The notes below the pieces were generated by a model. That model did no database searches. It was given only the letters and a program-made list of their open reading frames with translations, and was not told the DNA's origin. This document shows, piece after piece, positions 45,069-56,818 of a DNA stretch of 64,000 nt. Source of the stretch: Symbiodinium natans (Eukaryota; Sar; Dinophyceae; Suessiales; Symbiodiniaceae); assembly GCA_905221605.1 (NCBI GenBank), contig CAJNDS010000168.1, positions 83,501 through 147,500 on the forward strand, given 5' to 3'. Both the position numbers and the translations under genes were made by a program. Numbering within the stretch: position 1 is the stretch's first letter; each line of letters opens with the position of its first letter.

Positions 45069-45820
45069 GAGAGAAGAGAGAGAAAGCGAAGGATGAAGGT
45101 AGGAGATGATCTGCAAGAAGAGAGCTGATCAAGATCGAGAAGAGAGGAGAGGGAGTTTCTTCTTCTTCCGCTTATGTATCCGTTGTTTTTTTCCAAGCAT
45201 TCCTTGCTGTTTCCCTTCTACTGCGTCTTCCTCTCTTGCTGACTGAGAAAAGACAAGATTCTTAAGATCAAGGACAGCGGAAGGGACAGGGAAACCTTTT
45301 TCGCCTTTCTTATCTGTCCCTTTGAATCTCCTCAAACCATGAACAGAAGACATAGGCACGCATGAGAGAAAGAAGGCAAATTAGAGCGAACACTGGAAAT
45401 TAACCCTGCTCCAGAGGGGGAGAGGGAGCCCCTTTCTGCAACTCACAAAACAATGTTTTCTTCCCTCTCTCTGATAGTCCATTTGCTTCTTTTTGACCTG
45501 TCTTATTTTGCCCGTAAGAGAAGACAAGCACTCGGGTCAGCTCCTTGTCGTTTTCTCCCAGTTGTCTCTTCATGTCTTTTTGTGTATTCATTTGTTTCGT
45601 ATGCAAGAAAAGAGCCAAAGCAGACGGAAAAGCGAGGAGTGCGTTTCCTCCCAGTCTTATGCGCTCATTCTTCTCAATAAGATAATAGAGAGAAGCACTC
45701 TGGTTCATTCTTTGCTGTTTTCATCCTACAATCTCTTCCTCTCTCGCTGAACGAGAAAAGAAGAGAGCAAGGGCAACGACAAGGTACAAGGAAAACTTCT
45801 TCCTACTTTTGTCCATTCTT
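43836..45820. repeat. Module R1' (duplicate of 32,101-34,045)
   Basis: Collinear and highly similar to R1, with a longer (AG)n tract (~45,008-45,060). It begins right after the transposon target duplication. No gene. Confidence 0.88.
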
Positions 45821-46965
45821 TATTGTTTTCCCCCTGCAGTCTCTTCCTCTCTCGCTGAATGAGAAAAGAAAAGAGCAAGGGCAACGAAAAGGGACACGGA
45901 AAGCGTCTTCCTCTTTTTTTGCAGTTCCCTTGAATTTCCTAAGCACAAAAGAACAGAAAACCTGGCAACGCAGGAGAGAAAGAAAGCAAAGAGAGGGTGT
46001 AAGGGCACTCAGCGGCCTCCCTTCTTGCCACGAGCAAAAACAATCCATCCTCCCCTCTTTTCCCGTCCATTAACTTCTCTTTTCCTTGTCCTCTTGTGTA
46101 TTCATTGTCACGTGTGTAAGAAAATATTTGGCTTCGAACATCCCCACCCTCTCTTGGTAGAGATACTCTGGGGTTGGGCACTCCAGCAACACTCTGGGGC
46201 TGGGCTCTCGAGGGAGACACTGGGGTTGGGCTTCAGGAGACTCTGGGTTTGGGCACTGGGGTTGGACCTCTGGGGTTGGGCCTCCAGAAACTCTGGGGTT
46301 GGAGACTCTGGGCTGGGCACTCCTGGAAACGGTGGGGTTGGGCGCCCTAGGGAGACTCTGGGGCTGGGCTGGGGTTGTCTGGGGTTGGGCACTCCAGGGC
46401 CACTCTAGAGTTGGGCACTCCAGGGACACTTTGGGGTTGGGCGCTCCAGGGATGAGCGAGGAGTAGACCGGGCGAGGAGAAGAGTTCCGGGCGAGGAGAA
46501 GAGTCCCGGGCAAGGAGAAGAGTTGAGTTCAAAATCAAACAACCCCACACCGAGGGTGGGCAACAAAGAAGAGAGAAGGGAGATAAGAGAGACGAGCGAG
46601 GATGATGGTGGCGAGCCTCATGTGCATTCTTGCATGTTCCGTTTTCCTGCTGTAAGAAAAGCGCAACAGAAGTGGGAAAAGAAAGACGAGGCAGGATGAG
46701 TAGTGACTGAAATTGGCGCCTTGTATATGTATTTGTCTTTCTGTAACGAGATAGACTATAGAACAGGGATAAGAGGGGAGGGGGAATTTCTTCGCACGCC
46801 CGACTTTCACAAAAAGAGCAAAGGGAAGCCTTGTTCCCCAAGCAGTCTACTGTTGGATTCTAAACTCATTGTTTTCTTCCCACAATCTGCAGCGAAGCAA
46901 AGAATGTCTCTTTCCATCTCGTCTTATCCATTTGCTTCTCGTCTGGAAGAAAGGAACAAAGAAGA

Positions 46966-47019
<54 letters not shown>

Positions 47020-47850
47020 AGAATGCGAAGGATGAAGGTAGGAGATGATCTGCAAGAAGAGAGCTGAACAAGATCGAGAAGAGAGGAGAGGGAGTTTCTT
47101 CTTCTTCCTCTTATGTATCCGTTGTTTTTTTCAAGCGTTCCTTGCTGTTTCCCTTCTACTGTGTCCTCTCTTGCTGACTGAGAAAAGACAAGATTCTTAA
47201 GATCAAGGACAGCGAAAGGGACAGGGAAACCTTTTTCGCCTTTCTTATCTGTCCCTTTGAATCTCCTCAAACCATGAACAGAAGACATAGGCACGCAGGA
47301 GAGAAAGAAAGCAAATGAGAGCGAACACAGGAAATCAACCCTGCTCCAGGAAAAGAGGGAGCCCCTTTCTGCAACTCACAAAACAATTTTTTCTTCCCTC
47401 TCTCTGATCGTCAGTTTGCTTCTTTTTGACCTGTCTTATTTTGACTCATCTTCTTGCATTTTATCCTTTCTCCTTTGTAAGAACACAGCCAAAGAAGAGG
47501 CTGCGGGAGGGTGAACACCTTTTACCGACATATTCCCTTCAATCTACTCGAATAGAAGACGGAACAGAAGACGTCGGAACACGAGAAAGAAGGCAACAGA
47601 GGGAGAATTACTGGAGTCTGCCATTTGCTTTTCCTGTCTCCTTTGTAAGAAAAAGCCAAAGAAGAGGTTGAAGAGGAGACGGAGGATGAAGAAGGCAAAA
47701 TGGAAGGAATGAGCGGGCTCAACCCTGCTCTAGGGGGGGAACCCCCTTTTGCAACGATCTCGTCTAGAAGAAAGGAACAAAGTGTGCGTGTGTGGGTGTG
47801 TTGTGTGTGGAGAACAATTAAAAGGTCATATCATACATAAAGGTTCCTGC
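45821..47850. repeat. Module R2' (duplicate of 34,046-36,018)
   Basis: Collinear with R2, including the minisatellite (46,150-46,455) and the inverted segment (46,798-46,957, slightly longer than in R2). (AG)n at ~46,966-47,015. Ends in the AAAGGTCATATCATACATAA arm and a (TA)n tract. Confidence 0.88.
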
Positions 47851-48024
47851 CACATATGTATATACATATATATATATGTATATCACAACACAAGAGGGCT
47901 TCAAAAAGGGTAAAAGGAAAACAAAGCTGACAGTTTGGCCTGGCGGATGTGATTCTCAGTGGTGAGCGCTGCGGCAGGATGGCGACTACAACCTTGACCC
48001 AAGTCCTGAACTTTCAGATCCACA

Positions 48025-48170
48025 AATGTCACCTTTAGGGTTTAGGGTTTGGGGCTTAGGGTTTGGGGTTTAGGGTTTGGGGTTTGGGGTTTAGGGTTTA
48101 GGGTTTGGGGTTTGGGGTTTGGGGTTTGGGGTTTGGGGTTTGGGGTTTGGAGTCTGGGGCTTAGGAATTA
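48025..48170. repeat. TTTGGGG-rich telomere-variant tract
   Basis: Starts as TTTAGGG mixed with TTTGGGG, then becomes a nearly pure run of TTTGGGG (48,100-48,150). A CCCTAAA tract follows at 48,262-48,328. Confidence 0.92.
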
Positions 48171-48334
48171 GGCTCCCGCTTGAAGCGCCATTGCAAGCCC
48201 ACCCGCGAAGCGCTTCCTTGGGCCACAGGTCTTTGTGAGGCGTCATTCACAGGAACCGGTACCTAAACCCTAAACCCAAAACCCCATACCCTAAACCCTA
48301 TAAACCCTCAACCCTAAACCCTAAACCACAGATG

Positions 48335-49335
48335 TCAAGCTTGTAGCTGGACCTTCTGCCTGGGAATCAAATTGTTGGCTTTCGAGCCTCGATCCCCCCC
48401 CCCGACAGTGTCAGAACGATGTCATGAGATTCTGTCTTTAGGCGCCCCGCGGTGCAATGTCATGAAGGGCTGTGAAAAAACCCCGATGGAAATGGGCTTG
48501 TCCCGAATATTGTTATCGTTTTTTTCTACTCCTTATCGTTTTACAGTGTTTGCACACAAGACACAGTATCTTTGCCTAGAATTCTTATCGTTTTACAGTG
48601 ATTGCGTACACAAGGTAATGCTTGGGGGTACATGGCTGGCTTGCATTCCAAAGCCTAGGCGGCTTCAACATCGAGCCTACAGCCGTGGGTTTGAAGGGCT
48701 ATTTAGAGTCTAGCCCCCCAAACCTGAACAACCCATCGGCCCTCAGAGCCAAAGACCCCGAAATGTCAGCCACAGCGAGGCTTGTCAGGGCGGTTCACCC
48801 CCTAGAGATCCGGAAACGTCGGCCACCGCGAGGTTTCTGAGGGGGGTTCACCCAGACTGCAAAAACCCTGCAAAATGTTGTCGTTTGATTTTACTCCTTA
48901 TCGTTTTACAAGCTAAACGCTACTCAGGCGCACTCCTTTCTAAACCGCAAGCCGCGGGGTTATTTTACAACCCCATGGACAGCGCTGTGCACTCCTGGAC
49001 TTGGTTTTTACACAGCGGAGCGCAACGGCATCAGGGCTAAGCCATGTTGGGTCTGCCGGGGTCGCAGAATCAAGGATCCGAGCTTGACCTGTACAGCTTC
49101 AGATCCTAGAGGGACATGGGCCAAAATTCTGTTCCGCGCTTACCTGCCCCCGAACAAAAACTGCAACAAGAATCACGGAACGGGACCAGCCCGTGATTTC
49201 GGCACATATCCCTAAGCAAGCTTTAAGCTATCCCGCTGCAATGCCAACCGGCCGAATTTGACTGACACACACACACACACACAACAATAAGAATCCCCAG
49301 AAGACGCTGTGGTCTTCCATACTTGCCTGCGAGGG
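48335..49335. other. Unique interval with small repeats, no gene recognised
   Basis: CTTATCGTTTTACA occurs at ~48,532, 48,585 and 48,897. Two adjacent ~53-bp units of GCCACMGCGAGG...GGTTCACCC lie at 48,768-48,853. (CA)n at 49,263-49,283. Plus-strand frames of 72-113 codons have no recognisable features. Confidence 0.5.
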
Positions 49336-49344
49336 GTTGTCAAA

Positions 49345-51440
49345 GTTAGGGTTTGGGGTTTAGGGTTTAAATATAAATAGAAATATGAATATAAATACAA
49401 ATATAGGGCTACCTCCATTGAAGTCTTGCGTCCCCTTAGTCTAGAAGGTCACAGACAGCTCCAAACACTTCCTCACATGGGAGTTCCTCAACATGTGCCA
49501 TACTATCTCTATACCCAGGACGCCGATCATGCTTCTGCGATTCCTCTGGTTTCCCTAGAACTTCCCGTAAACCCTAAACCCTGAACCCTTAACCCCCTAA
49601 AGCCTAAACCCTAAACCCTAAACTCTAAAAAACCATCTTCGTCGCAAGCAGTCTTCGCTGAATTAACGGCTCTGTGCTCATTCGGCTGCTGCCCCTCACA
49701 CAGAGAAGCCATCCTCCAGTGGCAACCCATAAAGGGGGTTTGAGGGTTTAGGGTTTAGGGTTCAGGGTTCAGGGTTTAGGATTCTCAAAAGCAGCGGGTT
49801 AGGCCGTTGATATGGTTGGAGGGTGTATCGGAAGATTTTGGCTTAGAATTCCACATCTAAAGCACCCCGTGGCATACCGCAAATGTCAGCATACACGATG
49901 ACAAATCCAACTCATATTGAGGGGGTGGGGGATCTAAGTTCATACCCCTTTGCCTGCATTTTGCCGAAAAAACATGAACAACTTGACGGGTTAAGGGGAG
50001 CCAAAGTGAGAAAAAAAAAGGCCCCCATACATCCAACGGGCATATATCAAAATGAGGTTCCATGTTTAGGCGCTATTGTTTCCAGTACCATAAAAACCCC
50101 ATGTCCACCCATAGCATTGTTTAGCAACCAGAATTTCGACCCCAAACCCCAAACTCCCAAACCTTAAACCCTAAACCCTAAACCCACCAAAACACCTCTC
50201 TGGCTCACTTTGCGGCGCCTCTGTCGCGTGAGCCCTCTCGGCCTCTATCAGCTGCCGGAACCTTGACTCAAGGGTTTTAGGCTTTAGGCTGTTTAGGATT
50301 TAGGATTCAGGATTCAGGATTCAGGGTTTAGGGTTTAGGGTTTAGGGCTTAAGGCTTGGGGTGAAAGGTTTAGAGTTCAAGCTTCGGGTTCGGGTTTTTG
50401 GTTTAGTTGTGAGGCGGAGACTTGACTGACATGAACAAATTTTGCTGCATGGAACTTTCTTGAGAATACGTTTCGGTCGTCACAGCAGTCCATTTACTGT
50501 TTCTTCTTTGGATTAACTAGGAGGAAGAATGATGGAAGCAAGAGGGAGGGCGAAGGAGGAGAAGCATTCATTAAACTGTTGTTTGACTTGGCTTGCGAAA
50601 CATAATCTTGTGTACGACAAAAGAACACAAGAAAAAAAAAAAAAAAAACACGTTTTAAAAGATAGAAACTGTATCTTAGTCACAGTAGAGAAGGAGGCCC
50701 TGAATCCTAAACTCTGACTTTTCAGCCCCAAACCCTAAACCCTAAGCCCTAAACCCCAAACCCTAAACCCTAAACCCTAAACCCTAAACCCTAAACCCTA
50801 AACCCTAAACCCTAAACCCCAAACCCCCACATTGCTGAAAAAGGAGCTGATTCTTTGTCACGCCTCCAATCCACCGGACCATGGCCTCCGTCACGTGCTT
50901 GTCCACCTTGGGTTTCGGGTTTAGGGTTTAGGGTTTAGGGTTTAGGGTTTAGGGTTTAGGGTTTAGGGTTTAGGGTTTCGGGTTTAGGGTTTAGGGTTTA
51001 GGGGTTAGGGTTTTTGGGTGAAGGGCTGAGGGTTGGAGATTTGGGGGTTTAAGGGTTTCGGGGCTGAAGGTTTCGGGCTTGAGGGCTGGAGTTTAGTGTC
51101 CACCCTAAACCCTAAACCGTAAACCCTGAACCCTCAGCCCTCAACCCTAAACCCTAAACCCTAAACCCAGCCAGGAGCTGTGAAGAGTTCAAATTTGGAA
51201 ATCTCTGGACACCTGGCACCCGAAACCTTATTCCCCCGAACCCTCGGCGTATGAAGTAGGGTTTCTAGTATTGGGGTTTAGGGTTTCGGGTTTAGGTTTT
51301 AGGGTTTTGGGTTTAGGGTTTAGAGTTTCTGGTATGAGCATCCCCACAAGGACACCCGCTCTACACACACTCACCCATATTGATTGATAAGGAACCCATA
51401 AACTCACCCTAAACCCTAAACCCTAAACCCTAAACTTATG
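49345..51440. repeat. Scattered telomere-motif tracts
   Basis: TTTAGGG-type at 49,738-49,785, 50,310-50,350, 50,915-51,020 and 51,270-51,330; CCCTAAA at 49,568-49,627, 50,160-50,187, 50,725-50,825, 51,104-51,170 and 51,407-51,437. An A homopolymer sits at 50,631-50,648. The spacers (for example 49,790-50,130 and 50,400-50,720) show no recognisable gene. Confidence 0.85.
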
Positions 51441-51499
51441 ACATTTTTGGACAACCAAACCTTGTAAATCAAGGATTATTTATTTTTAGGGTTTAAGTA

Positions 51500-52190
51500 T
51501 GGTTTCAAGTACACTTGCAAAGTACAAGTACAGTTTGCAGTACGTTTTCAAAGCACACTACCGCATACAATTCTGAGTACAAGTGCAAGTTCCACTACGA
51601 CTTCAAAGTACAATGTCGTATACGATTCTGAATACCAACGGTTTCGAAGTACAATATCGAGTCGGTTCTGGGTACAAGTGCATCTACGACTTCAACATGT
51701 AATCGGCTTGGAATCGTACCTGAACTCGTACTTTTGCAAGGGAAAGTACAATTTCAGGTACAATTCTAAGTGCGAGTCCAAGTACGATTCCAAGTACGAT
51801 TCCAGTACTACTTGGAATCGTACCTGAAATCGTACTTTTGCAAGGGAAAGTACAAATTTCAGGTACGATTCCAAGCACGGTTCCAAGTACGATTCCAAGC
51901 TCGATTCCAAATACGATTTCAAGTACGATTTCAATCGTACTTGGAATCGTACTTGGAATCCTACCTGAAATCGTACTTTTGCAAGGGAAAGTACAACTTC
52001 AGGTACGATTCCAAGTGCGAGCCCAAGTACGATTCCAAGTACGATTCCAAGTACTGGAATCGTACTTGGAATCGTACCTGAAATCGTACTTCTGCAAGGG
52101 GAAGCACAATTTCAGGTACAATTCCAAGTACGATTCCAAGTACGATTCCGGTTACGATTCCAGCACGGTCTCCGAACCAGATCGTATGAA
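51500..52190. repeat. GTACGATTCC decamer repeat with four nested hairpins
   Basis: AAGTACGATTCC is repeated tens of times. About every 120 bases the orientation reverses around TACTTTTGCAAGGGAAAGTA (centres ~51,740, 51,845, 51,985, 52,100), giving hairpins with arms GGAATCGTACCTGAAAT. From 51,500 to 51,660 the units are more diverged (AAGTACAAGTRC). Confidence 0.9.
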
Positions 52191-52329
52191 AATGTAGTTG
52201 CAGTTGGCACCATATCCAGAACCCTACTTTAAGATCGTATATGAAACTGTAGTTGCACTTTGGGATCGTATCCCGAACCCTAAAAGATGAATACTTTCAG
52301 ACGATACAAGGATTGCTTGCAAAAATGTC

Positions 52330-53260
52330 ATAACCCTAAACCCTAAACCCTAAATGAACTCACCCTGAAAAACTCACCGATAACAGTAAGATCTTGTCGT
52401 CCTCTTCTTCAGACAAGCTTGCGGGTAGGACTTAGCGTTTAGGCTTTAGGGCCTGGAATTTAGGGTTTGGGGTTTAGGGTTTGGGGTTTGGGGTGTGAGG
52501 TAGCCTGCAAATCAAACAAACGCATGACAAAACATGCGGGAAGGCACGCTGCTGAAACCAATGCCCTCTTGTATCTCCTTCTTCACATTGATCTCATCTT
52601 CCACGTTCGTGGCTGTCGCCTTTTCCTAAGGCAGGGGTCACGTCAGCCTCCCTAAGCCCTAAGCCCTAAGCCCTAAGCCCTAAGCCCTAAACCCTAAACC
52701 CTAAACCGACAAAAGCCGACTGCTGGCTGCCCTGCCATTAGAGGGTTCTTTTGCGAGGGGGTTTCGGCGGGGGAGGGCATGTAACCTAAGGTTCCCCAAT
52801 ACTCCCCACTACTACACCCTAAACCCTAAACCCTAAACCCTAAGTCCTAAACCCTAAACCCTAAACCCGAAACCAACGCTTGCAAAATACAAGTCCTTCA
52901 TCCTCGGCGCTGAACCCCTGATCCCTGAACCTGAAGGAACCATCCCAATTAGGGTTTAGGGTTTAGGTCTTAGGGTTTAGGGTTTATAGGGCTTAGGGTT
53001 TAGGGTTCAGGGTTTAGGGTTGAGGGTTTGGGGTTTAGGGTTTAGGGGTTTAGGGTTTAGGGTTTAAGGTTTAAGGTAGTTCTGGCAGCACAACCCCTAC
53101 ACCCATACCGTAAACCCTGAACCCGCAAGTCAGGGCCAAGTCGCCGAGTCCACTTGGCTAACGGCTCCAGTGATTCGAGTTATCCCAACCTTTTTGAGGT
53201 GTAGGATTTAAGGTTTAGGGTTTCGGGTTAGGGTTTTAGGGTGTAGGGTGTAGGGTCCGC
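52330..53260. repeat. Telomere-motif tracts with a TAAGCCC variant run
   Basis: CCCTAAGCCCTAAG run 52,650-52,690 grading into CCCTAAA; CCCTAAA 52,815-52,872; TTTAGGG-type 52,440-52,495, 52,950-53,075 and 53,205-53,255. No gene was seen in the spacers. Confidence 0.85.
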
Positions 53261-53309
53261 CGACCCTGGCGGCGTGTTGGATGGGAAAAGGAGGTGAAAA
53301 CCTCTTTCG

Positions 53310-53430
53310 GGGGGGGGGGACCGCACCCCCCACCCCCACTACCCCCCCCCTTACCCCATCCTTCCCCCCCCCCCCCCCCCCCCTACCCCCCCCCACCCCC
53401 CTACCCCTACCCCGCTACCCCCCCCCTACC
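53310..53430. repeat. Poly-G/poly-C rich stretch
   Basis: A G9 run, then C-runs interspersed with TA/TT. The Pro-rich frame across it is compositional. Confidence 0.9.
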
Positions 53431-53499
53431 AATTGATGGGGCTGCCCTGGTTTTCAAGCTAGCTTCAGCTCCCAACGTTTCACAGAGGCTCAAGCACAT

Positions 53500-54765
53500 C
53501 ATCTTTTTTGGCATCCTTTGAGCTGACGAGCGCGTTTAAACCTTTGCTCCAGCGGGGTCGGCGGCTTGAGCCGGAGGCTCTTAAATCCGGCCCCCGCGCC
53601 GCCCGTGGTCCAGGGCGGAGCCCGCGTCGCACGAAAGCGCTAGCTTTAAGGGGCGAGCGCCCGAGCCGCCGACCCCGCCCAAAATTGCTTCAAATTCGCG
53701 CGGGGCCCTTCGGGAGGCCTCCGAAACGGCATCCAAGGGGACGCAACACGCGGTGGTGCGAAAAGCACGAAAACCTCGTAAAAACCATGGGTTTTTACGA
53801 AAAACCGAGGCCACAAAACACCCGCAGCACCCCATTAAACCCTCATGGGCGCGCATCATCGACCCTAGCTTTTCACATGGGGCGCGCGCCAGGCCGAAAC
53901 CATGTTTTTCAGGGTTTGGGGGGGGTACCGGAAGCCCAAAACCAGGCGAGCATCATGAGCATCAGCAGCCCTGGCCCGCGGACCCAAGGCAAGAAAAAAC
54001 GCTGAAAAACGCTGAAATCACCGTAAATACCGTGTTTTTATGAGGGTTTTCACGCGTGCCTCCGACCCCCACCCTTGTTGCCCTTGACCCGCCCCCAAAG
54101 TGCGCATCATCGAAACCCACGTCGGGGGGGGGGTCTGCTGATGCTGCTGATGCGCGGGGTCCGGGCGCATCATCGAGCCATCGTTTCTCATGGGCTTCGT
54201 GGGGGGGTCCGGGCCCACGGCCCAGAGACCCAGCTGATGCTCATGATGCTCGGTTTGGGGGGGTGTGAGTGTTTTGTGGGTCCACGTAAAAACGCCCCTA
54301 AAGTCGCTCATTTTACGCGCTCGAACGGCTTCGTGCCTACAAAACACCCGAACAGCAGGACCCCGAATGCCCTTAAGGGCATTCGGGGTCTTGCTTTTGG
54401 GGGTTTCGTGGGCACGCAAGCGTTCAAGCACATACAATCGGCGTGTTTAAGGGGGTTTTGGATGGCCTGGGGGAGGCCGCTGATGCTCATGATGCTCCTC
54501 CCTTTCCTGGGTCCCAAAAGGCTTCCCAAGCCCAAAAACACGTGTTTACAGCGTTTTCTGAAGGTTTTTCGAAGGCAAAACGCATGCATAGAATGCTTTT
54601 AAGGCCCCCAAACCAACCCCACTGATGCTCCTGATGCGGGTGCGCGCGCGCGCGCGCGCGCGCGCGCCGGGGGGGGGAGGGAGGGGTGGCGAAGGCAGGA
54701 GAAAGAGAGACAGAGAGAAGGAGAGGACAAAGACACGGGAAAGAGAAGACAGTGCCAAGGTTCAA
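53500..54765. other. GC-rich foldback region with GATGCTCATGATGCTC motifs
   Basis: CATCATGAGCATCAGCAG or its complement, and GCGCATCATCGA, recur at ~53,849, 53,948, 54,103, 54,165, 54,232, 54,478 and 54,621 in both orientations. It has several inverted repeats: 53,549-53,690 (GGTCGGCGGCT arms), 53,774-53,800 (TCGTAAAAACC arms) and 54,290-54,450, whose centre is a perfect 32-bp palindrome at 54,359-54,390. (CG)n at 54,640-54,667. Frames of 90-175 codons on both strands mirror each other across the palindrome. Probably an element remnant rather than a gene. Confidence 0.65.
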
Positions 54766-54814
54766 GGTTTCGTGCTTTGGGGGGCGGGGGCCGGCCCGTG
54801 CCGCTAGGCCTGAA

Positions 54815-55125
54815 ATTTGGGGTTTAAGGTTTAGGGTTTCGGGTTTAGGGTTTTAGGGTTTAGGGTTTAGGGTTTAGGGTTTAGGGTTTAGGGTTTAGGG
54901 TTTAGGGTTTAGGGTTTAGGGTTTAGGGTTTAGGACTTAGGGTTTAGGGTTTAGGGTTTAAAGTGTAGGGTGTAGGCTGTAGGGTTTAGGGTTTAGGGTT
55001 TAGGGTTTAGGGTTTAGGGTTTAGGGTTTGCGTGAATTTGGGGGAATGAGGGTTTAAGGTTTCGGGCCTAGGGTTTAAGGTTTAGAGTTAAGGGTTTGAG
55101 TCGAGCTTTTAGGGTTTAAAGAGGT
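54815..55125. repeat. TTTAGGG tract
   Basis: Nearly continuous TTTAGGG from 54,826 to 55,028 with small interruptions (GTGTAGG near 54,965), then degenerate to ~55,115. Confidence 0.93.
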
Positions 55126-56220
55126 CGAGGGGTTGGGTGGGTTTAGTGGCCACGGGACTCGGGATAGGCCCCCTATTTTGGGAAATACCCATATGAAGTA
55201 GGCTATATATTTCTTGTACCCCCAAAAGGACACCCAATATATACACTCGCCAATATTAAAAAGGAACCTTGTATACACTCACCAATAATTAACAGTCATA
55301 CAAACCCTACTTCATATCGGGGTTTCCGAAAATAGGGGTACCCTTTTGGCGGGTCCCTTTAAGAGGATTCTATTCTATTTTTGGTATAAAAGGGGCACCC
55401 CTATGTTTCTCGCACAGCTGCTGAGAAAGAACATCTGAAGAAAGCAGGGGGCTGGCGCCATGTGACATTCGTACGAAAGCACATAACTAACCTAGAGTTT
55501 AAATCCTAATTGAACCCCAATAAAGGGTTGACTCAGTCCTTAACTCCTAGACCCCACACCCCAAACCACCCTAAACCCCAAACCACGTTCGTGAAAACAA
55601 CCGCCTGGCCCAAGTGAATCTCGTCGCGTAGCCTGGGCGGTAACGCAAGACCCCTCACGGTTGGTTTAGGGTCCCCTCTCCCAAGGGTTGGCGGAGACAC
55701 CCGTCTAGCAAAAGATTAGGGTTTAGGTTTAGGTTTAGGGTCCAGGGTCTAGGGTTTAGATTTGGTCCTGTGCGAAATAGCCCATAGCCAATCATACACG
55801 CCTCTTGTGTGCCCCGCACCGGCATTGGCTAACAAACCTGTGACAAGCCCCCTAGCCTACTCGCTTCTTACAGCAACTCCCCCCCCCCCCCCCCGCACCC
55901 TTCCCCCCACACAACCCTCCTCACAGCCCAGCCTGCACTTCATGCGTTACGTGACTGACAGGGAGCACCACCCTCCGAGGCTTGGGTTTAGGGTTTAGCG
56001 CAGAATTATTCCCTCCCGCAACCTTGAACCCTTTGCTCTGGCAGCCCTTTAGATCTGGTCCTTTCTTGCCCTGCAATGGGTACTTTTTGCAGGCGACAGG
56101 TGTGTGGGAGTGGACGGTGGCCTTTGAGGTGCGGGCCCGAGGTTCAACCAAAAGGCCAAGAAAAATTACTCACTCCTCCTCGCAGCCCAGCCTGCACTTC
56201 GTGGCTTGCGTGACTGACAG
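55126..56220. other. Intergenic sequence, no gene recognised
   Basis: 55,160-55,420 has an AT-rich mirrored segment (CCCTATTTTGGGAAA... / ...CCGAAAATAGGGGTACCC) resembling a short foldback. An approximately 47-bp direct repeat, CCTCCTCRCAGCCCAGCCTG..., occurs at 55,917-55,962 and 56,176-56,221. A C14 run lies at 55,880. Confidence 0.5.
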
Positions 56221-56665
56221 CCCCAACCCCTAAACCCTAAACCCTAAACCCTAAACCCTAAACCCTAAACCCTAAACCCTAAACCCTAAGCCTAAACCCT
56301 AAACCAGAAACCCTAAACCCTAAACCCTAAACCCAGCTTCGCGGTTCTCCATGCAACCATGGAGTTGGCAAAAAGCCGAACCCCCAAAACCGGCTTGGTG
56401 TGTAGGCTTGGCAAGGTCTTGAAACCCTAAACCCTAAACCCTACACCCTTAAACCCGAAACCCTAAACCCTAAACCCAGGGAGCACCATCTCCTACCCGG
56501 GCGGCTGTGTGGCGTGGCTGAGCCCCCCCTCCGGGAGCTGCACTGGGCCCGGCCGAGGCGGGTCGTGTCGCGTTAAAATTGCAGCATTTGGGGTTTAGGG
56601 TTTAGGGTTTAGGGTTTAGGGTTTAGGGTTTAGGGTTTAGGGTTTAGGGTTTAGGGTTTAGGGTT
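56221..56665. repeat. Telomere-motif tracts 3' of the receptor gene
   Basis: CCCTAAA at 56,228-56,335 and 56,424-56,478; TTTAGGG at 56,590-56,665. 56,480-56,585 is GC-rich and unrecognised; it may include further receptor exons. Confidence 0.88.
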
Positions 56666-56818
56666 ATGCCCATGTCGTTCCAGTCCTGAATGCCTGCACT
56701 GCTTTCCGGTACCCCCTGAGCCTGCAGCGATTGTCACTGGTGAGATCTTGCAGTTTGATCTTTGCCGCGGATACAGAAAGCAAACACCACCAACTTTCCC
56801 AGGACGTTTACATGCAGC

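Noticed and set aside
53508-54602. 165- and 175-codon Arg/Pro-rich plus-strand frames
   Set aside because: GC-rich composition, mirrored frames across a palindrome, and poly-G/poly-C inside argue against coding.
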